Shown here one piece after another: positions 11,906 to 18,975 of a DNA stretch of 32,298 bases (positions within the stretch are counted from its first letter, which is position 1; each line of letters begins with the position of its first letter). A program made the position numbers and the translations under genes. A model generated the notes under the pieces. The model was given only the letters and a program-made list of their open reading frames with translations, was not told the origin of the DNA and searched no databases. The stretch is from a virus, in the IMG/VR virus record IMGVR_UViG_3300020450_000060, positions 1 to 32,298 of that record; one strand, written 5' to 3'.

Positions 11906-12568
11906 CTACCGCCTTTTCATGTCTAGTTGAGTTTGTATCCATTTCTTACCTGTTGGATTTTGAACTTTCTTTTTAGCTAGTGCTCTGACTTGTTTAAATA
12001 CTGGGCCCATAACATCTTCATCTGAATCATTATTATCTACCACTAAAAAGTTCTGTCTAAAGTATTGACTAAACTTACCCATATTCTTTTGCACATCATT
12101 CCATGATTGAATTGTAATAGACTCTGGAACACTTCTATCTCTTTTAGCATTTCTTTCAAGTGCAGTATCAAGTGATGTGTTCACGAATATCATATGCACA
12201 TCATAACCAAGTTGTTTTAACTGTGTCGCTTGTGTTGCAATCTTATCATAGTCATGCCCAGTCCCATCAATGATAAGTCCCAGTCTGCCTTCGATATAGT
12301 TTGCCTGTCGGGCAGCAGTAACTTGTTTAGCCCTAGCACGAAGCTTGTCTCTAGGCTTCTCTTCGCTCTTTGGCATTTTCATAGATAGGCCTGCGTCTTT
12401 CAGGTACTTCTCAAAAACATCATCTGAGTTTACAATCTTCATACCCAGACCACCAGTGCCTCGTTTTACAACGTAAGACTTACCACTGCCAGGCCCACCT
12501 GCTAGAAAAAATGCTTTAAGTATGTTGGGGTCGTAAACTCCCTCTTGTAAATCTTGGAATGTTCTCAT
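11906..12568 (-). CDS. P-loop kinase (zeta-toxin/AAA-like)
   Basis: 220 residues. Walker A GGPGSGKS at about residues 24-31, NSDDVFE (about 47-53) in the position of the substrate-side aspartates, and LIIDGTGHDYDK (about 98-109) as the Walker B/second motif, followed by a basic LERNAKRDR lid-like segment. This is the layout of zeta-toxin/polynucleotide-kinase-like P-loop phosphotransferases common in T4-like marine phages. Substrate (RNA end, nucleotide or sugar) cannot be told. First gene after 12516-12692, ended by the terminator at 11809. Confidence 0.8.
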   Translation of the reverse strand: MRTFQDLQEGVYDPNILKAFFLAGGPGSGKSYVVKRGTGGLGMKIVNSDDVFEKYLKDAGLSMKMPKSEEKPRDKLRARAKQVTAARQANYIEGRLGLIIDGTGHDYDKIATQATQLKQLGYDVHMIFVNTSLDTALERNAKRDRSVPESITIQSWNDVQKNMGKFSQYFRQNFLVVDNNDSDEDVMGPVFKQVRALAKKKVQNPTGKKWIQTQLDMKRR

Positions 12569-12692
12569 GTTTTATTCTCTCTATAGTTTCTAGTATGTAT
12601 TTATCAGTTTCCGTCATTAGTGATATCTCCCTATCTCTGTTAGTAAAGGTATTCATTTTCCTTAATTTGAGTTTGGTATTTTGTTTTGGCAT
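12516..12692 (-). CDS. 58-residue basic protein overlapping the kinase start
   Basis: ATG at 12692 with GAGGG six bases upstream, TAA at 12516-12518, overlapping the kinase by 53 bases in another frame. MPKQNTKLKLRKMNTFTNRD... is basic, and the downstream half (ETDKYILETIERIKHE) is helical. A shorter start at residue 13 is possible. It fills most of 12569-12752, otherwise empty. Confidence 0.5.
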   Translation of the reverse strand: MPKQNTKLKLRKMNTFTNRDREISLMTETDKYILETIERIKHENIPRFTRGSLRPQHT

Positions 12693-12752
12693 TTAGCCCT
12701 CCCTAATTTAAATAATGATTTTCATAATATAATCTATAGAGTCTCCTTTCTA

Positions 12753-14099
12753 TTAAGTTAAGAGTGTTGTACTACCAGATTTAGTTCTAGGTATTGGTGA
12801 TGCAACACTTGGTAATTCTGATGGTAAAGAATCTTTTGATGCTGTCAAAAGTATCTCGTGTCTTTTATCTGGTTGATTAAATGTATGTCTTGCCTTAGTA
12901 ATTAAATATCTTCCAGAGTAAAATTTATCATTCTCTTTGTCATGTGCTCTGCCTGATACTGGAACAGTAAGGTTCATAGTCTGCCCTGCAGAAATTGTGG
13001 TGTTCCCATTGATTTTCATGGTAATACTAACACCATTATTAAGTTCCATCAACTTTGCTCTTCTTGCAGCAATGGCATTACTAATACCACTTGGTGAAGT
13101 AAAATAAGCTGAAGTTGTGTTAGTGTGTGATGAATCAGTGGCTCCCTTAAAATTAGTTGGATGTAGAAATATTCTAGAGTTGGAAAAATTTTCTCCTATA
13201 TCATTGTAGCTAGGATTTTCGTGAAGTCTAGGAAATTTTTCAAAGTCCTTAAAATAATCATATTCAAATGTATCAAATGATTTATTATATATGTTATAGT
13301 TTATAGTTTTAGAACCTAACATACCACTCATTCTATTTAGTAACATATCACTGTTAGAATTTATTTGAAATTCTAATGCTCTGTTAAAATCTTTTTCTAT
13401 GTCAATCGTCACACCTCTATCTTTTGGTGAAACAGTTAAATCCCCTGTGTTAAAATCTCCAACAGCATTATCTGCTAATATTGAGCCAAGACTTTTTACT
13501 TGTATTCCTTTTAAATTTTCAAAAAAGAAAAAGAATGGTGCACCGTCTTTTTCTGTTTGTGCTTCATTTATCAAATTATTAATAAAGTCATATGGGTGTA
13601 AGTTAGGACAAATAACTTTTCTGATGCCTGCAGTTTTTTCTATAAAAATTGGTCTATCTGTACCAATGTATCTTGTATCTCTTAGAATTTCTTCAATGAT
13701 GTCGTGTATTTGGTCTGTATAACTTTGTGAGATACGAACTTTTTTGTTATTAAGTAAATCTATTGATGTAAAAGATATTGCAATAAATTGTACATCTTGA
13801 TTTATTGCTTCTCTAGTTTCAACTTTATAAGTTGCAAACATTATCTCAATCTTTTCATCATCTAATGTGGGAGTAGAAATTTTAAGTGTGATAAATTCTT
13901 GACCAATAATAGGGCCATTTTCAGCTATATTATCAACATCTAAAATTGTGACCACACCAGACAATGATGTTGAAAACATATCTTCATATATGTCTATACT
14001 TTGTACAGCCTGTGTCAAAGGTAACACATTACCTGCAGAGGTGTGTAGTAACAATTCTTTTAACCGATATTCACCAGCATATTGTATATTTTTTTGCAT
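12753..14099 (-). CDS. Baseplate hub protein (gp27/late-control-D like)
   Basis: 448 residues. N-terminal part 'AGEYRLKELLLHTSAGNVLPL...VQSIDIYEDMFSTSLSGVVTI' reads like the first barrel of phage baseplate hub proteins, and the C-terminal part (GRYLITKARHTFNQPDKRHEILLTASKD) has the strand pattern of their closing barrel. Length is close to T4 gp27 (391). Position directly after gp53 and gp48 fits a tail-hub component. The name is by analogy; sequence identity to T4 gp27 is not visible by eye. Confidence 0.6.
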   Translation of the reverse strand: MQKNIQYAGEYRLKELLLHTSAGNVLPLTQAVQSIDIYEDMFSTSLSGVVTILDVDNIAENGPIIGQEFITLKISTPTLDDEKIEIMFATYKVETREAINQDVQFIAISFTSIDLLNNKKVRISQSYTDQIHDIIEEILRDTRYIGTDRPIFIEKTAGIRKVICPNLHPYDFINNLINEAQTEKDGAPFFFFFENLKGIQVKSLGSILADNAVGDFNTGDLTVSPKDRGVTIDIEKDFNRALEFQINSNSDMLLNRMSGMLGSKTINYNIYNKSFDTFEYDYFKDFEKFPRLHENPSYNDIGENFSNSRIFLHPTNFKGATDSSHTNTTSAYFTSPSGISNAIAARRAKLMELNNGVSITMKINGNTTISAGQTMNLTVPVSGRAHDKENDKFYSGRYLITKARHTFNQPDKRHEILLTASKDSLPSELPSVASPIPRTKSGSTTLLT

Positions 14100-14665
14100 T
14101 AGATAATTGACTCTGCCATTAGTTCTTCAAATTCTTGAACAAACTGTTCGATATACTGTGGGTCTAGTAATCTTATGCTTCTTCTTTCATTCTGTAAATT
14201 TTCTTCGTACTCTCTATTTGTAACTGTGGTAGCTGATGCATAAAAATCTGTATCACCAGTAAATAATGCTGAATTATTATACACTTCAATTTTAGTATCA
14301 GTATTTCCAGATGATTGAGCTATTTCGTAGTGGTGAACACCATCAACATTTGAAGTTCCATCAGTATTTACATATTTGTCATTTATATATTGGTTGAACT
14401 GGGCGTAGTTCATAGGCCATTGGTGATACCTATCTGTTATATCATTCACAAGTAAAACAACCCAATGAAGTTCTGGGTCATCATATAACTTATCAGCGAT
14501 TGATTCTGGAGTTTCGCCTTCTTTTACATCATAAGTGTCAAACAAAAGTGTATTAGTTTTTATCTTAGACCTTATTGCTACACGCCTCAAAAGATTTTTA
14601 ACATCTTTAGTTTGGCCAGAACCGAAAGAGTCATATAGTATCGTTGGAAAATTACTAAAATACAT
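14099..14665 (-). CDS. 53: Baseplate wedge protein gp53
   Basis: 188 residues, close to T4 gp53 (196). Hallmark is a LysM-like N-terminal segment: YDVKEGETPESIADKLYDDP (about residues 45-64) followed by HWVVLLVNDI. gp53 completes the wedge and ties the wedges around the hub. Its start is two bases from the gp48 stop, and its stop overlaps the hub gene start, so the three are one translational unit from the late promoter at 15854-15861. Confidence 0.85.
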   Translation of the reverse strand: MYFSNFPTILYDSFGSGQTKDVKNLLRRVAIRSKIKTNTLLFDTYDVKEGETPESIADKLYDDPELHWVVLLVNDITDRYHQWPMNYAQFNQYINDKYVNTDGTSNVDGVHHYEIAQSSGNTDTKIEVYNNSALFTGDTDFYASATTVTNREYEENLQNERRSIRLLDPQYIEQFVQEFEELMAESII

Positions 14666-14667
14666 AA

Positions 14668-15831
14668 TTAAAATCCCTCGTTTGCTTTTTCTCTGGTAAT
14701 TAAATCCATCTCTTTAAATGCAAGTTGTATCTGAGTCATTACTGGAGGTGCACCATCAGCATCTGCTTCAAAAGTTTTATATCTATCTCCACCATAAGTC
14801 ACGCTCATAGACTCTAAAACACAAGTTGATATTTTGTGTAATTTTTGATTTTCTCTACCATTATACATATACGCAATGTCAAACGTATTCGGAGTTGTTA
14901 ATCTGTTTACACTACCTTGTTTCATCTCTGGTAACATATTTAATTTAAATGCTTGTATTATTTTTTGTATCTCATTTGCTTCTTCTGCACTTTTTGGTAT
15001 CATTGTAAAACTATATTGAAATGCTCTTTTAGGTATACCCTTAAATGCTAACTCTAATCTAGGTGTTTTAACAAACCCTCTTTGTATATCAACAACCTCT
15101 TGTACACCCTCAAGGCCAGGTATCATGTCTACTGCACCTAATAACTTTCGTATGGCACCCTCTCCTAACTCTTCACCTACTGATTTTGCAGCCGAGATGA
15201 TAGTATCTGTGGCTGCTTTACCTGCAACAATGTCTGCATAAGCTTGTGCACCAATTGCAGCTGATTCACCTATTGGTGTATCAGTAAAATTGGCACCATA
15301 TGTAACTTGCACTTGTGGTGGCATGTATAGAGTGATTGCAGTATCCATTCTTACTGTTGGTGGTCTTGCTACAGCAACAGTTGATACTTTTTTAAGGTCT
15401 TCTGCTTTTGCCTGTATTGCTTTATCTCTTTTAGCTTTATCTCCTGCAGCTGCCCCACCAACATTACCAGTTGGGTCAACAGAAACATTTGAGGCAGGAA
15501 CATTACCTTGTTCCTTTTGAGCCTTTGCCATTTGTGCTCTACCCTCAGCTGTAGCTGGTTTCCCAAAACTTAATTTTGCATTAGTTTGTTGATTAACATA
15601 AAAAATAATATAATGACCTTGATTACCAGTGCCTGGCGGCCCTTCAACATCTAATGGGAATGAATAATTTTTAGTGCTAAATTTAGTATTAGTTAATCCT
15701 GCCGAGCCAGATAGATTTGAACCACCTCTTTGAAATGAGTTGAGTAGTCCACCTCTAATATTACCTGCAACTTTTTTTAGTGTTCTACCAGCAATACCTT
15801 GAGCAGCACCTTTTAATAAATCTAAAGCCAT
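14668..15831 (-). CDS. 48: Baseplate tail-tube cap protein gp48
   Basis: 387 residues (T4 gp48 is 364). A glycine/alanine-rich start MALDLLKGAAQGIAGRTLKK, a central segment TLYMPPQVQVTYGANFTDTP in marine T4-like gp48, and a C-terminal tail-tube-like domain (RAFQYSFTMIPKSAEEANEI...TCVLESMSVTYGGD). gp48 caps the hub and nucleates the tail tube with gp54. The start lies 23 bases after the minus-strand late box. Confidence 0.8.
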   Translation of the reverse strand: MALDLLKGAAQGIAGRTLKKVAGNIRGGLLNSFQRGGSNLSGSAGLTNTKFSTKNYSFPLDVEGPPGTGNQGHYIIFYVNQQTNAKLSFGKPATAEGRAQMAKAQKEQGNVPASNVSVDPTGNVGGAAAGDKAKRDKAIQAKAEDLKKVSTVAVARPPTVRMDTAITLYMPPQVQVTYGANFTDTPIGESAAIGAQAYADIVAGKAATDTIISAAKSVGEELGEGAIRKLLGAVDMIPGLEGVQEVVDIQRGFVKTPRLELAFKGIPKRAFQYSFTMIPKSAEEANEIQKIIQAFKLNMLPEMKQGSVNRLTTPNTFDIAYMYNGRENQKLHKISTCVLESMSVTYGGDRYKTFEADADGAPPVMTQIQLAFKEMDLITREKANEGF

Positions 15832-15832
15832 T

Positions 15833-15840
15833 TATAAATA
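15833..15840 (+). promoter_or_regulatory. Late promoter for the plus-strand tail operon
   Basis: TATAAATA on the plus strand, 30 bases before gp4. It begins two bases after the first base of the divergent gp48 start codon. Confidence 0.75.
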
Positions 15841-15853
15841 CTCCTGTAACTTC

Positions 15854-15861
15854 TATTTATA
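15854..15861 (-). promoter_or_regulatory. Late promoter for gp48-gp53-hub
   Basis: TATAAATA on the minus strand, with GGAG before the gp48 start. Together with the box at 15833-15840 it makes two late promoters firing in opposite directions through each other. Confidence 0.75.
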
Positions 15862-15870
15862 AAGATTAAC

Positions 15871-16317
15871 ATGGCATATAGTGGCAAATACATTCCAAGT
15901 AACCCTAAAAAATATAGGGGTAATCACGCTCAAATAATATATCGCTCTCTTTGGGAACGTAAACTTATGGTCTATTGTGACAACAGTGAAAAAGTTTTAG
16001 AGTGGGGTAGTGAAGAAGTAGTCATACCTTATGTATCGCCATGGGACAATAGAATACATAGATATTTTCCAGACTTTTATATGAAAGTCAAACAGGCAAA
16101 TGGTTCAGTAAAAAAATTCATTATTGAGGTCAAACCAAAACATCAATGTAAACCACCACCAAAAAATCCTAAAAGAAAAACTAAACAATGGTTTAATTCA
16201 GTAAAAACATGGACAATTAATGAGGCTAAATGGAAATCAGCAAATGAGTTTTGTTTAGATAATGGCATGGAATTTAAGATACTTACTGAAGACCACTTGA
16301 ATCCAAAGTATAAATAG
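15871..16317 (+). CDS. 4: Head completion protein gp4
   Basis: 148 residues (T4 gp4 is 150). Begins MAYSGKYIPSNPKKYRGNH and carries a TnsA/PD-(D/E)xK-like core: YRSLWERKLM with the glutamate, FPDFYMK with the aspartate, and FIIEVKPK with the E-x-K pair. T4 gp4 is needed to finish the filled head so that the tail can join. Motifs suggest a nuclease fold with residues intact. Its stop codon supplies part of the next late promoter. Confidence 0.9.
   Translation: MAYSGKYIPSNPKKYRGNHAQIIYRSLWERKLMVYCDNSEKVLEWGSEEVVIPYVSPWDNRIHRYFPDFYMKVKQANGSVKKFIIEVKPKHQCKPPPKNPKRKTKQWFNSVKTWTINEAKWKSANEFCLDNGMEFKILTEDHLNPKYK
16309..16316 (+). promoter_or_regulatory. Late promoter inside the end of gp4
   Basis: TATAAATA formed by the last Tyr and Lys codons and stop of gp4 (TAT AAA TAG), so the box starts with the codons themselves. 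The next start is at 16322, too near for a leader, so transcripts from here would mainly serve 16443 onward. Confidence 0.5.
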
Positions 16318-16321
16318 TAAT

Positions 16322-16456
16322 ATGGAAACTTTTGGACTCACAATGGGCCTTATGACAATCCTTGTATTAGGAATGTCTTTTGGGTTACTTGCAAACAAAC
16401 CACTCAGGGGTAGTTGTGGTGGGCTAAACTGTAGGTGTAAAAATGGCACAAAGTAA
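16322..16456 (+). CDS. NqrM-like small membrane protein
   Basis: 44 residues: one hydrophobic span (about residues 5-24) followed by ANKPLRGSCGGLNCRCKNG. The sequence K-P-x-x-GSCGGL immediately after one membrane span is the signature of NqrM (DUF539), a small protein required to mature the sodium-pumping NADH:quinone reductase, thought to deliver iron. NqrM has four cysteines; here three are visible (C32, C37, C39). It overlaps the next gene by 14 bases. Homology is by motif only. Confidence 0.5.
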   Translation: METFGLTMGLMTILVLGMSFGLLANKPLRGSCGGLNCRCKNGTK

Positions 16457-17000
16457 ATTCATACAAGCAGTTGTAAAGGCAGCAAAAGGCAGACCAAAAT
16501 CAACTGCATGGTATCAGGATAAAATCAAGGAATTTGGTAAGCCAGGAGCCATGGATTTAATTCGTGATGGTAAAAGAAATAACAATCCTTTTTTTGGTAG
16601 ATTAAATATGTTTTTCTATGACCCAAAATTAAAAGCCAAATTACCTTATTATGATACGTTTCCATTAGTATTGCCACTAGAGAGATATAATGATGGATTT
16701 TTAGGTATAAATTTACATTATTTACCTATGACACTTAGAATACAACTATTAGATAGATTAGTTGACTTTAGTAATAATACAAAGTTTGATGAGAGCACAA
16801 AACTTGATGTTGATTATAGTGATTTAAAAAAAGTAAAATTAGTTAAACCAACTTTGAAAAGATATTTACGAGGTCGAGTAAAAACACAGTTTCGTAGAAT
16901 AGATGCAGATGAGTTTACAGTGGCTGCATTACTACCAGTTGCTAGATTTAAGAAAGCATCTGCAGCTGAAGTTTATAGAGATAGTAGAGGTATGATTTAA
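16443..17000 (+). CDS. Conserved T4-like structural protein
   Basis: 185 residues: MAQSKFIQAVVKAAKGRPKS..., then 'FFGRLNMFFYDPKLKAKLPYYDTFPLVLPLE' in pieces (about residues 50-80) and a basic C-terminus. I recall this protein sitting between gp4 and the tube-like protein in marine T4-like phages, where it is annotated variously. Its place in the tail operon argues for a virion or assembly role. No enzymatic motif. Specific name withheld. Confidence 0.7.
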   Translation: MAQSKFIQAVVKAAKGRPKSTAWYQDKIKEFGKPGAMDLIRDGKRNNNPFFGRLNMFFYDPKLKAKLPYYDTFPLVLPLERYNDGFLGINLHYLPMTLRIQLLDRLVDFSNNTKFDESTKLDVDYSDLKKVKLVKPTLKRYLRGRVKTQFRRIDADEFTVAALLPVARFKKASAAEVYRDSRGMI

Positions 17001-17728
17001 TGGCTACAGGATTTGGTGGATTAATAGATGCAGTAGCATTTGGTGCACTGAATGAGGTTCTAGGTTCATTCAGCGGTAATGATGGTCTTTCAAGACCTCA
17101 TAGATATGAGGTCACTTTGTTTCCGCCAACTGGAACTGGTGGTTCTAAAGGTCTAGGCTCTAATATTTTTTCTAAAATTATGGGGGAAGTTTTAGGAAAT
17201 GGAACTGTAAGAGCCACTGGATTAAAATGTGAATCTATTACTTTTCCTGGCCGTAATATGGACACCACAGATGATATAAACATATATGGCCCCGTAAGAA
17301 GTATCGTTACTGGGTATAGTTTTGGAGATGTAACTGGGACATTTCAATGCTCATCTGATATGAAAGAGAAAAAGTATTTTGAAACATGGCAAAGATTAAC
17401 ATTCAATCCACAAACTTTTTCTATGGGATATTATAAAGATTATATTGGCTCAGTAGAGATACACGCTTTAGATGAAAAAGATAACAGACGATATGGAGTA
17501 AGACTTGTTGAGTGTTTTCCAGTAAGCATAGACGCACAAAATTTAAGTTATGGAGATAATAGTTCATACCAAACAATAGGTGTTACATTTAAATATCGTT
17601 ACTGGCAAAATTTAACAGACGAGGCAAACTTACCAAAACCATTACTTGATAGAATTGCAGAATCAGCAGTAAATACAGTAACAAGAAGAATTACTGCGAA
17701 TATACCAAGTGTATTAAGAAGATTATAA
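17000..17728 (+). CDS. 54: Tail-tube-family baseplate protein (gp54-like)
   Basis: 242 residues. The tail-tube fold is suggested by 'RPHRYEVTLFPPTG' near residue 32, 'KCESITFPGRNMDT' near 75, and 'QTIGVTFKYRYW' near the end, the strand layout shared by gp19, gp48 and gp54. It could be gp54 (tube initiator) or another tube-domain protein; gp54 is favoured because it travels with gp48, gp53 and gp4 here. Its ATG overlaps the previous stop by one base. Confidence 0.6.
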   Translation: MATGFGGLIDAVAFGALNEVLGSFSGNDGLSRPHRYEVTLFPPTGTGGSKGLGSNIFSKIMGEVLGNGTVRATGLKCESITFPGRNMDTTDDINIYGPVRSIVTGYSFGDVTGTFQCSSDMKEKKYFETWQRLTFNPQTFSMGYYKDYIGSVEIHALDEKDNRRYGVRLVECFPVSIDAQNLSYGDNSSYQTIGVTFKYRYWQNLTDEANLPKPLLDRIAESAVNTVTRRITANIPSVLRRL

Positions 17729-17741
17729 AGGATGAAATATT

Positions 17742-18449
17742 ATGGCTTTACCAAAACTCAAAACTCCAACTCATACGTTGGAGCTGCCATCCACTGGCGA
17801 AAAAATTAAATTCAGACCATTTTTAGTAAAAGAACAAAAATTGCTCATGATGGCTCAAGAGTCTGGCAATGAAGATGAATTAGCTAGTGTCATGTCTGAA
17901 TTAATAGCTGAATGCACATTTAATGCTATAGATGCAGAAACTGCTCCCATGTTTGATGTTGAGTATATTTTTCTACAGGTAAGGGGTAAATCTGTAGGGG
18001 AAACAATTGAATTAAATGTGTTATGTGATGATGATGGAAAAACTAGAGTACCAGTGAGTTTGAATATTGAAGATATTTTTATTACTGTAGACGATAAACA
18101 TACGAATGAAATCAATATAACAAATGATGTAAAACTTACTTTTAGATATCCTATATTAGCTGATATGAAAAATCTAATTGGTACAAAAAGTAATACAGCT
18201 TTAATGTACAAACTTCTTAGTAAATGTATTCAAAAAATTGAGTATGGAGATGAAACTTATGAAAAGGCTGACATGACAGAAAAAGACATAGATGATTTTA
18301 TTGATAGTCTTACGTCTGAACAGTTTCAAAAACTTATAGAATTTTTTGAAACCATGCCCAAACTTCGCCATGTAATTAAAATAACTAATCCTAAAACAAA
18401 GAAAAAGAATGAGGTAGTATTGGAGGGCCTCCAAAGTTTTTTAGAGTAG
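17742..18449 (+). CDS. 26: Baseplate hub/tape-measure chaperone gp26
   Basis: 235 residues (T4 gp26 is 208). MALPKLKTPTHTLELPSTGE... with 'KFRPFLVKEQKLLMMAQES' (about residues 23-41) is typical of marine gp26 proteins. In T4, gp26 and gp51 are hub-assembly factors, and by position before the tape measure they act like tail-assembly chaperones. The last codons before the TAG contain a UUUUUUA slip site; a -1 shift adds the gp51-like tail (see 18437-18628). Confidence 0.75.
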   Translation: MALPKLKTPTHTLELPSTGEKIKFRPFLVKEQKLLMMAQESGNEDELASVMSELIAECTFNAIDAETAPMFDVEYIFLQVRGKSVGETIELNVLCDDDGKTRVPVSLNIEDIFITVDDKHTNEINITNDVKLTFRYPILADMKNLIGTKSNTALMYKLLSKCIQKIEYGDETYEKADMTEKDIDDFIDSLTSEQFQKLIEFFETMPKLRHVIKITNPKTKKKNEVVLEGLQSFLE

Positions 18450-18466
18450 GACTATCTCACGATAGT
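18422..18466 (+). promoter_or_regulatory. Programmed -1 ribosomal frameshift signal
   Basis: GGAGGG (18422-18427), an internal Shine-Dalgarno nine bases before the slippery heptamer T TTT TTA (18437-18443, in the gp26 frame), then a seven-base spacer and a hairpin ACTATC-TCAC-GATAGT (18451-18466). The gp26 stop TAG is at 18447-18449. These are the three elements and spacings of dnaX-type bacterial frameshifting. Confidence 0.7.
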
Positions 18467-18628
18467 TTATATAATCACTACAAAACTAATTTTGCAATGA
18501 TGCAACATCATAAATATAGTTTAACAGAACTAGATAACATGATTCCGTTTGAAAGAGAAATATATGTAAATTTATTGATGCAATACATTAAAGAGGAAAA
18601 TGAAAGAATAAGTAAAGAAAGTTCATAA
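18437..18628 (+). CDS. 51: gp51-like extension made by -1 frameshift from gp26
   Basis: The frame has no good start codon; after the slip site it reads AGA-GTA-GGA and runs 61 codons to TAA 18626-18628. It contains MIPFEREIYVNLLMQYIKEE, which I associate with gp51-type hub assembly proteins of marine T4-like phages. Slippage at UUUUUUA would give a gp26-gp51 fusion of about 295 residues. The only inner ATGs (18497, 18500) have no ribosome binding site. This is the layout of the lambda G/GT chaperones, directly upstream of the tape measure. Confidence 0.65.
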   Translation, partial: FFRVGLSHDSLYNHYKTNFAMMQHHKYSLTELDNMIPFEREIYVNLLMQYIKEENERISKESS

Positions 18629-18639
18629 GGAGAGAGATT

Positions 18640-18966
18640 ATGGCTGCTCAAAAAAAACTAGAAAAGGATAGTCAATATGCACATCTAGATATTGATGGCG
18701 ATGGTGTTGTGACAGATGAAGAACTTGATATGGATGAGAGAATAATGCGATTAGAAAATGAGGATAAAAGACAAGATGCTCAAAGATATATGGCATGGTT
18801 TGCTCTCTGGGGAATGTTACTCTACCCATCAATGGTTGTCATATCTTTACTCATAGGACTAGACCAAGCAGCCAAAATATTAGGAGATATGGCTGCAGTT
18901 TATTATGTATCTGTTGCTGCTATAGTTGCGGCATATTTTGGTACACAAGCTCTAAAGAAAAAATAG
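18640..18966 (+). CDS. Membrane protein with an EF-hand loop
   Basis: 108 residues. Residues about 17-28, DIDGDGVVTDEE, form a perfect 12-residue EF-hand calcium loop (D1, D3, D5, T9, E12). It is followed by a charged helix and two hydrophobic spans (about 50-72 and 83-102). Preceded by AAGGAGAGAG. Located between the gp26/gp51 chaperones and the tape measure, so likely packaged with or acting on the tail tip. Similar proteins occur in marine T4-like phages at this position, from memory. Confidence 0.7.
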   Translation: MAAQKKLEKDSQYAHLDIDGDGVVTDEELDMDERIMRLENEDKRQDAQRYMAWFALWGMLLYPSMVVISLLIGLDQAAKILGDMAAVYYVSVAAIVAAYFGTQALKKK

Positions 18967-18975
18967 GAAATTCAA

